A stretch of 64,000 nt of DNA from Shewanella baltica (GCF_900456975.1 NZ_UGYM01000002.1:1488001-1552000); one strand, 5' to 3'. Positions 10,951 to 24,554 are shown, counted from the stretch's first letter. Made by a program: numbers and translations. The notes: generated from the sequence alone by a model not told the origin.

Positions 10951-12798
10951 ATGAATGCCAGTGAGTTACAACCCGTAGTGCAATTTCTACAAGGGCTAGT
11001 GCCTTTTGATACTCTGCCTGAAGATGTTGTGGTGCGCTGTGCTAAGGCTGTCACTGTCGGGTATTACAGTAAAGCCTCTGGTTATGTCAATTTCGATGCT
11101 AATTCGCCCAAGTTGTATATGGTGCGTAGCGGCGCCTTTGAGGTGCGCGATCCTGAAGGCGTGCTGGTCGATAGAGTCGGCGAGGGGGAGTTTTTTGGTT
11201 TTTCGACCTTGTTATCGGGGGAGAAAGTCGTCAACAAGGTCGCTATTCTCGAAGACGGTTTGGTTTATCATTTGCCCCAAAGCTTGTTCGATCATCTCAG
11301 AAGCGAGAGCCGCAACTTCGATAAGTTTTTTACCCGCGCATTTGCTAAACGTTTACGTCATGAGGCTCGCTTTAAGGCGAAAGATCTGACAACCACTAGC
11401 CGGATCAGCACGTTAATGTCATCCGCGCCTATTGTTATTGATGCCCACGCGAGCGTGACGCAGGCGGCACTCTTAATGCGAAACAGCCGAGTGTCATCCC
11501 TGTTGGTAACGGATAATCACAAGCTAGTTGGGATTTTAACCGATAAGGATTTGCGTAACCGGGTATTAGCGGCGGGGCTCGACGGCCATATCGCAGTGCA
11601 TCAAGCCATGACAGTTTCGCCGATCTCAATTTCATCCAATGCGTTGATTTTTGAAGCCATGTTGCTGATGAGTGAGCATAACATTCATCACTTACCCATT
11701 ATCGACCAAGATAAAGCTATCGGCATGGTGACCAGTACTGACATCTTGCGCGGGCAGGGCTCGCAACCGCTGCTGTTGATTGGCGAGATTGAACGCCAGC
11801 AGGATCTTGCCAGTTTAATTAGCGTCAGTAAGCAAATTCCGCTGTTACTGCAAAATTTGATCAGTGCCGATGCCAGAGCCGAAGAAATTGGCCGAGTATT
11901 AACGTCAGTCACCGATGCGCTGACACGGCGATTAATCGTGCTCAATCAACAATTGCTCGGCGAGCCGCCCATGGCTTTTTGCTGGTTGGCGTTTGGCTCA
12001 CAGGGGCGCCAAGATCAAGCGGCGTGTTCAGATCAAGATAATGGCCTGTTAGTCGCAGAAGAGATGGATGATTTTGCCAAAGGTTATTTCGATGCCTTAA
12101 CCCATGCGGTGTGCGCTGGGCTTGACCAATGCGGTTATGAGTTTTGCCCCGGCAACATTATGGCGCAAAACCCACAGTGGCGAATGTCGCTTAAACAGTG
12201 GCAACAAGTATTTGAAAAATGGGTAATAACGCCCGAGCCTAAGGCGTTACTGCACGCCAGTATCTTCTTCGACATGCGCTCGGTGTACGGCCCACAAACC
12301 TTATTTGATGCGCTGCAGGATAAAGTCTTGGCTCAAACCCGTGATAACGATATTTTCCTCGCGGGCATGACAGGTAATTCGCTGGTGGAGTCGCCACCGC
12401 TGGGCTTTTTCCGCAAATTTGTCCTCGAACGTGATGGCAGCGAAGTCAAAGGCATAGATTTGAAGCATAAGGGCAATGCTTTAATCAATGATATTGCCCG
12501 TGTTTATGCCCTGTCGGCAGGGATCAAAGAAGTGAATACTGCGAAACGTATCCGTGCCTTGATGGACGCAAACATTCTCAATCGTAAAGATGCGCTTAAT
12601 CTTGCCGATGCCCACGAGTTTATCGCCCATATGCGGTTATCGAACCAAGGTTATCAGCATAATCTCGGGCTAGAGGTGAGTAATTATCTGCTACCCGCGC
12701 ATTTATCTTCGCTGGTTCGCCATCAGCTACGTGATGCCTTTAAAGTGGTACATGAGGCGCAGGCGGGGATGAAGATGAAGTTCATGCGAAGTTTTTGA
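10951..12798 (+). CDS. Cyclic-nucleotide-binding/CBS/DUF294 nucleotidyltransferase-like protein
   Basis: A 615-aa soluble protein, probably regulatory. Domains in order: a CNMP-type cupin (~1-130), two CBS domains (~150-275, typically adenine-nucleotide sensors), a DUF294 nucleotidyltransferase-like domain with AFGSQGRQDQAACSDQDNG (~350-369), and a C-terminal DUF294_C helical domain. I start at ATG 10951, which has AGAAGGTG about 7 bases upstream, rather than at GTG 10942 inside that site. This architecture is often found beside acetate-type symporters and a DEDDh exonuclease, as here. The uridylyl-transferase role suggested by GlnD-like motifs is inference. Confidence 0.88.
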   Translation: MNASELQPVVQFLQGLVPFDTLPEDVVVRCAKAVTVGYYSKASGYVNFDANSPKLYMVRSGAFEVRDPEGVLVDRVGEGEFFGFSTLLSGEKVVNKVAILEDGLVYHLPQSLFDHLRSESRNFDKFFTRAFAKRLRHEARFKAKDLTTTSRISTLMSSAPIVIDAHASVTQAALLMRNSRVSSLLVTDNHKLVGILTDKDLRNRVLAAGLDGHIAVHQAMTVSPISISSNALIFEAMLLMSEHNIHHLPIIDQDKAIGMVTSTDILRGQGSQPLLLIGEIERQQDLASLISVSKQIPLLLQNLISADARAEEIGRVLTSVTDALTRRLIVLNQQLLGEPPMAFCWLAFGSQGRQDQAACSDQDNGLLVAEEMDDFAKGYFDALTHAVCAGLDQCGYEFCPGNIMAQNPQWRMSLKQWQQVFEKWVITPEPKALLHASIFFDMRSVYGPQTLFDALQDKVLAQTRDNDIFLAGMTGNSLVESPPLGFFRKFVLERDGSEVKGIDLKHKGNALINDIARVYALSAGIKEVNTAKRIRALMDANILNRKDALNLADAHEFIAHMRLSNQGYQHNLGLEVSNYLLPAHLSSLVRHQLRDAFKVVHEAQAGMKMKFMRSF

Positions 12799-12799
12799 T

Positions 12800-13486
12800 A
12801 TGAATACACTGCTGCTGAAAACGAAACTTAATTGGCGGGCGCTACGTTGCCAACATCAGTTATTTAAGGGCTATTATCAATCGCTATTACCTCTGCTGGC
12901 GATGCCGTTATCCGAAGCACCTTTGGTGGCGATGGATTTAGAGATGACAGGTCTCAATCCGCAGCAAGATCAAATTCTCAGTATTGGCTTAGTGCCGATT
13001 GAGCGCGGCGAGATCCCTTTGGCGCGCGCCGAACAAAAGTTAGTGCAAATTCGCGGTAGTGTTGGCCAAAGCGCGACGATCCACGGGATCCTCGATAATC
13101 ATCTGGTGCAGGCGGTGACGATTGAGGCAGCTATGGACTGGTTTATCAATCAAACCTATGGTCGAGTGCTGGTCGCGCATCATGCTCCGCTAGATTGTCG
13201 CTTTCTGCAGCATGATTTATTGGCGATTTATCATCAAGCCCTTGTCCTACCCGCCATTGATACACTCTTGCTTGAAAGGCATCGTTTGCTACGGGAACAC
13301 TCAGTGATTAAAGAGGGCAGTTTGCGCCTTGGCGCTTGCCGCGAACGTTACGGTTTGCCCATTTATACTGCCCACAGTGCGTTGACCGATGCCTTAGCTT
13401 GCGGAGAATTATTATTGGCGCAAATGGCGGCCATGGGCGGGGCGGGGCAACTAACTGTGGCAGATTTATTGCGGCAATCGACTTAG
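12800..13486 (+). CDS. DEDDh 3'-5' exonuclease (DNA Pol III epsilon-like)
   Basis: A 228-aa protein starting one base after the preceding stop, so translationally coupled to the CNMP-CBS-DUF294 gene. It carries the full DEDDh set: D-x-E in VAMDLEMTGL (~45-54), the middle Asp in HHAPLDCRFL (~125), and H-x4-D in HSALTDALACGELLL (~193-198). A ~40-residue N-terminal extension precedes the exonuclease core. It is not the replicative DnaQ, being encoded far from rnhA and with this symporter-module context. The substrate is unknown; small-nucleotide or RNA hydrolysis is possible. Confidence 0.85.
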   Translation: MNTLLLKTKLNWRALRCQHQLFKGYYQSLLPLLAMPLSEAPLVAMDLEMTGLNPQQDQILSIGLVPIERGEIPLARAEQKLVQIRGSVGQSATIHGILDNHLVQAVTIEAAMDWFINQTYGRVLVAHHAPLDCRFLQHDLLAIYHQALVLPAIDTLLLERHRLLREHSVIKEGSLRLGACRERYGLPIYTAHSALTDALACGELLLAQMAAMGGAGQLTVADLLRQST

Positions 13487-13730
13487 CTGTTTCAGTTTTA
13501 ACTCACTCTTTGTGGATGAGTTAATCGAGTTGGGGTGATGCTGTTTTACGCTGATTTAACTTTAATCTCACTCTGATTTCACTCTGATTTCATCTTAGGT
13601 TAATTACTGACAGGCTAGACTTGAAACCTAATCCTAAGCTTAACTTTAAAGCTTAAATTCAATGCCGCCAACTTGGCAATCCAACCAACTTGTACTTCAC
13701 TCTAATAAACTGAGTGTGTAGGAGAACATG

Positions 13731-14327
13731 ATGCCGTTACCTTTGCTTTGGATGGGCAGTGCCGTCATTGGCGCGGTTGTGTTGGCCGATGAGCGCGAGA
13801 AGCGTCAGCAACTTGAGCGCGACAGAGTACTCGGTAAGGCTCCTAAGTATCCCGTTGCCAATCGCGCTATGGTGGCGGCGCCGAGTCAATGGCAAAAGGG
13901 ATTAAAACAAGTTGCGCCAATCCCAGGCAGTATCGTCTGTTGTTATGTTTTTGGCGTAATTGAACATACGGGTATCTGGCTGGGTGACGATTGCTTAGTG
14001 GAGTTACACGGTTCAGGGTTGGTGCGGGCAGTGTCGGTAAAGCGTTTCTTGGCGGGGCGAACGGGCAGCCAAATCTATCTTGCCTGTAATCATCTGCATC
14101 AACCGCTCATCGCCGATGCTGTGTTGACCCGCGCCGAGCAGGCGATTTATCAATATCGTGAGTACGATTTATTTGACAATAACTGCCATAGATTTGTCTG
14201 GTCTTGTATTAGTCAAAAGGGCGAAGAGGTGGTTAAAGGTTTTAATGAGTTAAATCAAAAACTCGCCGAGCATTTTAATCAAGGTATTTATTGGGATGAG
14301 ATGATCATGACCAAGCTGAATGAATAA
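13731..14327 (+). CDS. LRAT-domain (permuted NlpC/P60-like) protein
   Basis: A 198-aa protein with an N-terminal hydrophobic helix (~3-20, likely membrane anchor or uncleaved signal) and a charged linker. An LRAT-like papain-fold domain follows. H79 in EHTGIWLGDD and C152 in DNNCHRFVW correspond to the catalytic His and Cys of lecithin:retinol acyltransferase relatives, which in bacteria may act as acyltransferases or lipases. I prefer ATG 13731 (GGAG 6 bases upstream) over the adjacent ATG 13728. It is transcribed alone and closed by a shared bidirectional terminator. Confidence 0.78.
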   Translation: MPLPLLWMGSAVIGAVVLADEREKRQQLERDRVLGKAPKYPVANRAMVAAPSQWQKGLKQVAPIPGSIVCCYVFGVIEHTGIWLGDDCLVELHGSGLVRAVSVKRFLAGRTGSQIYLACNHLHQPLIADAVLTRAEQAIYQYREYDLFDNNCHRFVWSCISQKGEEVVKGFNELNQKLAEHFNQGIYWDEMIMTKLNE

Positions 14328-14345
14328 GTTTTGTCGTCATAAACT

Positions 14346-14376
14346 AAAAAAGCCATCGATTAAGATGGCTTTTTGT
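14346..14376. terminator. Bidirectional terminator between converging genes
   Basis: Arms AAAAAAGCCATC and GATGGCTTTTT pair with a 6-base loop. Runs of A before and T after let it work for the plus-strand LRAT-like gene and the minus-strand ketoacyl synthase gene. Confidence 0.85.
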
Positions 14377-14414
14377 TTTAGTAAAACAAGATATTATCGT
14401 TTTGCAGAAACCGT

Positions 14415-15482
14415 TTACGGCTTACAAAAATAATCCACAGCGCGTTTAACTAACTCTATGCCCGTTTTATCGCAAGGCGGTAACTCGGCATCACTGATAG
14501 TGATAGGCGTCACGCGATCGCCCCATTGCAGCAAGAGTGCGGCAGAGGTTAAGCCGGCACCAAAGGCACAAGAGAGTATGGTTTGATTCGGCTTAATCAC
14601 GCCTTGCTCTAACGCATCACAAATCGCAATTGGAATGGTTGCTGCCGAGGTATTGCCATAATTGGCAATGTTAACGAAGGCTTTTTCTTTCGGAATTTTC
14701 ATCCGGCTGACTAAGGTATCGATAATGCGCTCGTTGGCTTGATGCGGGATCACAAGATCCACTTCATCTTTATCAACGCCACATTTTTCAAGCACTTTAG
14801 TGCTTAACTTGTTCATGCCGTTAATCGCGCGTTTGAAGATTTCTTGGCCATCGAATTCAATAAAGAAATCCAATGACTCGGCAGAGAATCTGTCCATCGC
14901 CGTACCAAAGCCAGCTTTAAGAATGTCACGACCTTCAGGATCGTTATTCAGCTCATAACCGAGCACGCCACCGGCAACATCTGTTGCTTCAACGACAACG
15001 GCACCTGCGCCATCACCGAATAACACGGCAGTTTCGCGGCGTGACCAATCTAAATAGAAAGAGAGACGCTCGGCACCAATCACCAATACTTTCTTGCTCT
15101 GGCCACTCTTGATTTGTGAGCTGGCTAAACCTAAGCCATATAAGAAGCCACTGCAGGCAGCATTGATGTCGAACGCGGCACAACTGGCGCCAATATTAGC
15201 TTGTACAGTTGATGCGATATTCGGGATCAAAGTGTCTGGGCTGGCGCTAGCCAGAATAATCATGTCGATTTCACTGCCATCGATACCGGCAGCTGCGAGC
15301 GCGCGTTGTGCTGCAACTGAAGCGAGTTCAGAGGTGTTAACATGACTGATATGGCGCTGGCTGATGCCGGTGCGAGATTTAATCCATTCGTCGGATGTCT
15401 CGATAAAGGTCGCAAGATCATCGTTGGTCAGCGTGGCTGGTGGAACACATTTGCCCCAACCTGTGATAGTGGCGTACTGCAT
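14415..15482 (-). CDS. Beta-ketoacyl-ACP synthase III (FabH-like)
   Basis: A 355-aa thiolase-fold condensing enzyme that joins an acyl-CoA starter to malonyl-ACP in fatty-acid or related synthesis. The triad is intact: C110 in NAACSGFL, His in VIPHQANERI (~255) and Asn in NYGNTSAATIP (~285). I use the internal ATG at 15482 because the family begins with YATITGWGK-like sequence there and the upstream extension is basic and non-conserved. It is not in a fab cluster; its neighbour is a GntR regulator on the same strand. It is probably an alternative FabH paralogue with an unknown starter. A hairpin with T-run ends 18 bp before its start. Confidence 0.88.
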   Translation of the reverse strand: MQYATITGWGKCVPPATLTNDDLATFIETSDEWIKSRTGISQRHISHVNTSELASVAAQRALAAAGIDGSEIDMIILASASPDTLIPNIASTVQANIGASCAAFDINAACSGFLYGLGLASSQIKSGQSKKVLVIGAERLSFYLDWSRRETAVLFGDGAGAVVVEATDVAGGVLGYELNNDPEGRDILKAGFGTAMDRFSAESLDFFIEFDGQEIFKRAINGMNKLSTKVLEKCGVDKDEVDLVIPHQANERIIDTLVSRMKIPKEKAFVNIANYGNTSAATIPIAICDALEQGVIKPNQTILSCAFGAGLTSAALLLQWGDRVTPITISDAELPPCDKTGIELVKRAVDYFCKP

Positions 15483-15499
15483 GGTGGTTTCTCTCAAAT

Positions 15500-15527
15500 A
15501 AAAAAGGCAGAACCTGAGCGCTGCCTT
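15500..15527 (-). terminator. Terminator/attenuator-like hairpin just upstream of the ketoacyl synthase
   Basis: On the minus strand a 7-bp stem AAGGCAG/CTGCCTT with a 10-base loop is followed by a T-run. The run ends 18 nt before the ATG of the ketoacyl synthase gene. It terminates the GntR transcript and, for any transcript entering the synthase gene from further up, would act as a leader terminator. Confidence 0.7.
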
Positions 15528-15573
15528 GAATCGACAACAAAGCTTATCGGCAACTCTAATGGCCGTCCGTGAT

Positions 15574-16245
15574 CTAGACCACCTGTTTGGCGACAAGATC
15601 TCGAATTGTCATTGCGGCATGCAGAATATGATGACGCAGTAGCGCCGTCGCTTTTTCTGTTTCTCTCAGTTTGCAGTGGTTGAGCAAAGCTCTGTGCTCA
15701 TGCTCTGCAGCAGGAATCCCCCCCGCGAGCAATAACTGCAAACGAATGTATCTATCACAATTAGTATTGAGGCCGTGAACAACCTCAAGGGTGTGTGGGC
15801 GATTAGCCGCCTGATATAAGCAAGTGTGAAATTGCGTATTCAACTCGCTCCAACTAGCAACGGCATCTTCATGTTTGAAGGCCGACTCCAATTGTTCGAG
15901 TACACGTTCTGCTTTTTCTAAATCAGCTTCTTGAAGCAGTGGGATCGCCTTAGCGAGCAGATCGGTTTCGATCATGGCACGTAATTCAAAAAGTTCGGTG
16001 ACTTGCTCGACGGATAACACGGTCGCCGTTGCACCTTTATGGGGCTCAAACTTAACGAGTCCTTCGGCTTCGAGTTGCAATAAGGCTTCTCTCACCGGAA
16101 TGCGGCTGACATTTAACGCTTCAGCCAACGCACTTTGTCTGAGTGGTTCTCCTGCGGCTATGTCACCTGAAAGAATTCTCTCTCTGAGCACTTCAACAAC
16201 TAACTGGGTGCGGGTTTTGTGGACTATAGGCGTAGTTCGACTCAT
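15574..16245 (-). CDS. GntR/FadR-subfamily transcriptional regulator
   Basis: A 223-aa DNA-binding regulator. The winged helix-turn-helix spans ~12-75 (ERILSGDIAAGEPLRQSALAEALNVSRIPVREALLQLEAEGLV). A C-terminal all-helical FCD ligand domain spans ~85-210, including FELRAMIETDLL and a His-rich end (RHHILHAA) fit for metal or carboxylate binding. FadR-type members respond to organic or amino acids. It is encoded 91 bp upstream of the FabH-like gene in the same direction, so that gene is a candidate target, but a terminator hairpin lies between them. Confidence 0.88.
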   Translation of the reverse strand: MSRTTPIVHKTRTQLVVEVLRERILSGDIAAGEPLRQSALAEALNVSRIPVREALLQLEAEGLVKFEPHKGATATVLSVEQVTELFELRAMIETDLLAKAIPLLQEADLEKAERVLEQLESAFKHEDAVASWSELNTQFHTCLYQAANRPHTLEVVHGLNTNCDRYIRLQLLLAGGIPAAEHEHRALLNHCKLRETEKATALLRHHILHAAMTIRDLVAKQVV

Positions 16246-16713
16246 TATTTCCGTCTATTTCGGGTATTTTCTCGTTATCTGCCCAAGATTACCGTTAAAA
16301 ACACCACAAATAAAGGGGAATGCTTGATTGAGTGGTGCATCTTAGGGATTAACAATGCCCAAACGGCGAGGGTTTTGATGGTTTTAGCTCTCTCAATTAT
16401 GCGCCTTTCTCGGAAACAATCTTTAATGCGACAGCCATCATTTTCCTAAGTGCGCTGTTTATCTGCTGCAATGAAGTACTTCGACTCGACGATTAAATTA
16501 GGCTTAACAGTTAAACATTTTACCTGAGAGCGTTGATTTCGCACGATAAGGGCTATCTTGCATTGAGACTCTTGGGGCAAGGTGTTATCCGCATCGCGTC
16601 ATAAGCATCACTAACGCTCAATTTAGCGCTAAAAGCACAACTTCGCGGTGCAATTTTTGATAATGAATGGAATAATAGCGCGATAACGCCTTAGGCGATT
16701 TTGGAGTATTACA
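16246..16713. other. 468-bp gap between the divergent GntR and gmhB genes
   Basis: Divergent promoter region. Open frames on the plus strand (16219-16449) have no ribosome-binding site or family signal and overlap the start of the GntR gene. No RNA gene or confident operator was recognised. Confidence 0.5.
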
Positions 16714-17262
16714 GTGAGTCGAGCAGTATTTTTAGACCGTGATGGCGTGATTAACAAAGATCATGGTTATGTCCACTTAGTGGATGACTTCGAATATATC
16801 GAAGGTGTGTTTGAATCTTGCCTCTCTTTGAAGGAAATGGGCTACAAGTTAGTTGTCGTCACTAATCAATCTGGTATTGCCCGTGGTATGTATACAGAAG
16901 ATCAATTCCACAGCTTAACTGAGTGGATGGATTGGAACTTTGCGGACAAAGGCGTTGAACTCGATGGTATCTACTATTGCCCGCACCATGCTGAAAATGG
17001 CATAGGGGAATATAAGGTCGACTGTGATTGCCGCAAACCTAAGCCGGGTATGCTCAATGATGCAGCGCAATTCTTGAAAATCGACTTAGCACTCTCAGTC
17101 ATGGTTGGCGACAAAGCTGAAGATATGCAAGCAGCGAAAGCGGCTGGCGTGACCACACGTATATTAGTGCGCAGTGGTAAGGTTATTGCTGATGACAGTG
17201 ATGCCACAGTGGTACTGGGCAGTATTGCCGATGTGCCAGCTTACTTAAAAAGCCTAGGCTAG
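16714..17262 (+). CDS. gmhB: D-glycero-beta-D-manno-heptose 1,7-bisphosphate 7-phosphatase
   Basis: GmhB removes the C7 phosphate in ADP-heptose synthesis for the LPS inner core. The 182-aa HAD-superfamily protein has the nucleophile motif DRDGVINKD (~8-16), VVTNQSG (~52-58, motif II), the zinc loop with C-x-H and C-x-C (YYCPHH ... [11 protein letters not shown], ~89-113) and the motif IV VGDKAED (~131-137). Length is typical. The GTG start has a GGAG ribosome-binding site about 9 bases upstream. It lies upstream of the rRNA operon and is transcribed alone. Confidence 0.94.
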   Translation: MSRAVFLDRDGVINKDHGYVHLVDDFEYIEGVFESCLSLKEMGYKLVVVTNQSGIARGMYTEDQFHSLTEWMDWNFADKGVELDGIYYCPHHAENGIGEYKVDCDCRKPKPGMLNDAAQFLKIDLALSVMVGDKAEDMQAAKAAGVTTRILVRSGKVIADDSDATVVLGSIADVPAYLKSLG

Positions 17263-17563
17263 TTGCTACGCTACTACTTATAAACAGATAAACATTTGCT
17301 GATAAGTTCATCTCAAGCAGCAACTATCATAGTAACCAGTAGCGCGAGTTGTCGCTCTTGTTGGATGAGAGTTTGCGTTAAAAGCGATCCAACATTTAAT
17401 AAAGAGCTAACTAATAGGTTGGCTCTTGTCATTTCTAGCGCTGGGTTAACCTCATCTTTTGCCTTAATCCAGCAAAAATTCGAGAATATTGGCGTTAAAA
17501 CACACTTTTAGTTTAAAAAGTGTGCGCTTGAATCGTTTTTCGTAATTATTCGCGCCAAAGGGG

Positions 17564-17591
17564 TTGCGGTAAAATCTGACATCCCTATAAT
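17564..17591 (+). promoter_or_regulatory. rRNA operon promoter
   Basis: A -35 TTGCGG and -10 TATAAT with a 16-bp spacer, followed by a GC-rich discriminator (GCGC), as expected for stringently controlled rrn P1-type promoters. It lies ~290 bp upstream of mature 16S. Confidence 0.8.
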
Positions 17592-17647
17592 GCGCATCCA
17601 CTGACCCAGCGGGGTCAACGGTTAAACGCTGAATAAGCTGCTAACCA

Positions 17648-17659
17648 TGCTCTTTAACA
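17648..17659 (+). promoter_or_regulatory. boxA antitermination element (leader)
   Basis: TGCTCTTTAACA matches the rrn boxA bound by NusB/NusE, in the expected position between promoter and 16S. Confidence 0.85.
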
Positions 17660-17662
17660 ATT

Positions 17663-17689
17663 TATCAAGCAAATCTGTGTGGACACTCA
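17663..17689 (+). ncRNA. 5' arm of the pre-16S RNase III processing stem
   Basis: The segment beginning TATCAAGCAAATCTGTGTG is perfectly complementary over 19 bases to 19459-19477, and pairing continues with one G-U pair to ~19451. The two arms bracket 16S and form the long stem cut by RNase III. Confidence 0.85.
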
Positions 17690-17880
17690 CAGGTGTTGAG
17701 TTAATCGAAACTGCTTAACCTTCGGGTTGGCAGTCAAAAATTTAAATCAACCAATTCTTTCACGAGAGTGATGAGTGTTCATAGCAATATGTACAAAGAC
17801 TTACTACTTATTTTCGAATAAATAGAAGTCGAACAGAATTCGTTGAGCCGCTGAAGTCGCAAGACGGAAGCAAAAAACTT

Positions 17881-19425
<1,545 letters not shown>

Positions 19426-19450
19426 CCTATACGACTAACTTAATGTTTGT

Positions 19451-19477
19451 TGAGTGTTCACACAGATTTGCTTGATA
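19451..19477 (+). ncRNA. 3' arm of the pre-16S processing stem
   Basis: Complementary to 17663-17689 (perfect over 19 bases, then one G-U pair). Located ~26-50 bases after the mature 16S 3' end. Confidence 0.85.
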
Positions 19478-19524
19478 GAAGAAAGAGTAAAAGATGGACC
19501 TAGTTAAATAGGTTTATCAAAGAT

Positions 19525-19601
<77 letters not shown>

Positions 19602-19738
19602 ATCCTTCCTTCTCAGCGTTGGAAAGTGACTCGTTTAGTGAACTAAACGTCGCCACTGTCCGCCTTGATAAGAAATGATTGGCAAACCAATCCTTTTAGA
19701 GGTTTGGAACATCTTACTTACTCGCACTGCATGTAAAT

Positions 19739-19814
19739 GGGGCTATAGCTCAGCTGGGAGAGCGCCTGCCTTGCACGCAGGAGGTCTGCGGTTCGATCCC
19801 GCATAGCTCCACCA
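19739..19814 (+). tRNA. alaT: tRNA-Ala (anticodon TGC)
   Basis: A 76-nt cloverleaf nearly identical to E. coli tRNA-Ala1B, with anticodon TGC at 19772-19774, T-loop GGTTCGATCCC and encoded CCA. Second tRNA in the 16S-23S spacer. Confidence 0.97.
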
Positions 19815-20181
19815 TTTACACCTTATTCTGACTTTATTACAAAGTAATAAGGCATATGCACTATGGATAGAGATGCCAAAGATAAACTTAAAAATTATCT
19901 TTGGCTTTTTTAAGCCCGCTCTTTAACAATTTGGAAAGCTGATAGTATGTAACGTGATGATGTCTGTCGTCATGTTACTTACAAACCGATGTAAACGTGG
20001 AAACGTTTGCATCATGAGTTCTCAAACACTTTATTAAGTGTCTTGAATATTCAAAAGTAAATTATTCTTTATTGAATAGTTTACGTCTAAGGCGCGTCCA
20101 CTTCTTTGGTCAGAAGTGAGACAAGTAAAACCAAGCTGGTCGCAATGCGACTCAGGTGAGTGAAACTCATTTGGGTTGTAT
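19815..20181 (+). other. tRNA-Ala to 23S spacer
   Basis: Holds a hairpin with arms GCCAAAGATAA and TTATCTTTGGC (19874-19915) and a second boxA (GCTCTTTAACA, 19918-19928). The 5' arm of the pre-23S stem follows (19928-19943), pairing with 23160-23175 with one G-U pair. Nothing else is seen. Confidence 0.75.
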
Positions 20182-23085
<2,904 letters not shown>

Positions 23086-23219
23086 TACAACCCAGATGGG
23101 TTTTACTGAAAGCCTTAGACAGAATATCGACACTTGATAAAGTTAAAGACTCAAAGCAAATCAGCTTTCCGAATTATTATTAGCGTGAGCCAGAGATGGG
23201 CACGGTAATAAACAGAATT

Positions 23220-23338
23220 TGCTTGGTGACAATAGCCTTGTGGAACCACCTGATCCCATCCCGAACTCAGAAGTGAAACGCAAACGCGCCAATGGTAGTG
23301 TGGGGTCTCCCCATGTGAGAGTAGGTCATCGCCAAGCG
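23220..23338 (+). rRNA. rrf: 5S ribosomal RNA
   Basis: About 119 nt, with pairing ends TGCTTGG and CCAAGCG and the conserved CCGAACTCAGAAGTGAAACG core. Located ~135 bp after 23S; the exact ends are estimates. Confidence 0.95.
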
Positions 23339-23640
23339 CCTAATTATCTCATTGAGATGTAACGAAGCCAGCTGAATAAGCTGGCTTTTTTGCGTCTAGA
23401 ATTTACATTTTTTAGCGTTTTGAAACCGTTTCATTGTTTAAATGACATTAAGTTGTGAACTGGGAATAGTTACTGGGCGCTTTTTTAATGAGCTTAAGTT
23501 TTACTAAGTTCTAATTTTACGAACTGAATAGAGCCGCCAGTTCATATGTGACACTAAGCTGGCGGTCTGAAATAGATAGCCGAAGCGTTGTTGATGGTTG
23601 GAGGACAAATATCCTCTACAACGCGAGCGTGCTTTATGGA
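23339..23640. other. Gap between 5S rRNA and the DUF2057 gene
   Basis: Contains the rrn terminator and, at 23534-23565, an inverted repeat CCGCCAG/CTGGCGG with an 18-base loop and no T-run. The latter may end the minus-strand DUF2057 transcript, weakly. No gene seen. Confidence 0.5.
23365..23391 (+). terminator. rRNA operon terminator
   Basis: A 9-bp perfect stem AAGCCAGCT/AGCTGGCTT with a GAATA loop and a T-run, ~27 bp after 5S. Confidence 0.9.
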
Positions 23641-24399
23641 TCACTCTTTATTGATTTTGGCTTTGAAGCTGGCTTTGGTATTGTCGTTAGCTTGTTTGTA
23701 CCAGTAATCAAGCAGTTGACTAATTTCAGCTTGGCTAGGTTCGGTTGTAGAAGTCACTGAAGTGGTTGGTTGACTCTTGTCATTGACTGTTGTGGTTGCT
23801 GACGACATTACTGCTGGTGCTATCAAGTTCGTGGATGTGACTGCTGCTGTTTGGCGTATTTGTGGTTGGCTTGCCAATACTGGTGCAATGGCGTCGTTTG
23901 GTTGTGTTGTCGCGGTATTCATAGTGAGATTTAATGAAGCCGGATGATTGCTAAGGTTGTACTGCAGTATCTCGTGTTCGAAATCCCGTCCCAGTTGGAT
24001 CCCATTCTTAATCAATTTATCGCTGGTAAAACTCACCGCTTCATCTTGAGTATTTGATAGTGCCAGCTTGGGTGACTCATCAAATTTCTTGGCATCTCTG
24101 GCTGAGTTGATGGCGGGAAGTGTCAGGGTAAGTGTTTGTGCTGACGCATCAAAACGGACGATGAGCACGTCGGATAGATAATGCACTGAGTCAGCTTGTT
24201 GCCTGTATTGCGCGGCATAACGGAAGGCAATTTGATTGATACCATCGGCTAAAACAAGGTTGCTACTCTTTACTGCTGGCTTGCCATTGACCGTTAACAC
24301 TTCAGCATTTTTAGGCAGATTGAGATTAACATCGGCTGTTGCTGGCTGCACAGCGCCCAGTATTAACGCGGTGGCACATAAGATTGATTGATATTTCAT
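23641..24399 (-). CDS. DUF2057/UPF0319 family exported protein
   Basis: A 252-aa periplasmic protein with a clear signal peptide (residues 1-22, cleavage after ATA) and a ~150-residue domain beginning VNLNLPKNAEVLTVNGKPA, as in the UPF0319 (YccT-like) family, whose role is unknown. The C-terminal third is Thr/Ser/Pro-rich and low complexity (~165-225), ending in a charged LLDYWYKQANDNTKASFKAK helix. It lies alone between the rRNA operon and the CpdB-like gene. Confidence 0.82.
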   Translation of the reverse strand: MKYQSILCATALILGAVQPATADVNLNLPKNAEVLTVNGKPAVKSSNLVLADGINQIAFRYAAQYRQQADSVHYLSDVLIVRFDASAQTLTLTLPAINSARDAKKFDESPKLALSNTQDEAVSFTSDKLIKNGIQLGRDFEHEILQYNLSNHPASLNLTMNTATTQPNDAIAPVLASQPQIRQTAAVTSTNLIAPAVMSSATTTVNDKSQPTTSVTSTTEPSQAEISQLLDYWYKQANDNTKASFKAKINKE

Positions 24400-24554
24400 A
24401 AGCTTTCTCTGTTGTTGCGAGGACGCCGCTAAATAATAAGGTAGATTTCTGACGACACAAAGCAGGTTTAACCTTTAGTGTGGAGCAAGATGAACTAAAT
24501 GGCGACACACTGTTTATAGCGCGCAGATTAGCGTTAATTTAATCTGTAGGGAAT

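Larger units (their letters stand above)
17263..17880 (+). other. rRNA operon upstream region and leader
   Basis: Contains a T/A-rich stretch upstream of the promoter (possible UP element around 17525-17555), the promoter at 17564-17591, a boxA antiterminator at 17648-17659 and the 5' arm of the pre-16S processing stem at 17663-17689. An open frame at 17296-17511 overlaps this upstream region and has no coding features, so it is not called. Confidence 0.75.

Noticed and set aside
17296..17511. 71-codon frame upstream of the rRNA promoter
   Set aside because: Coincides with the rRNA upstream region; no coding signal.
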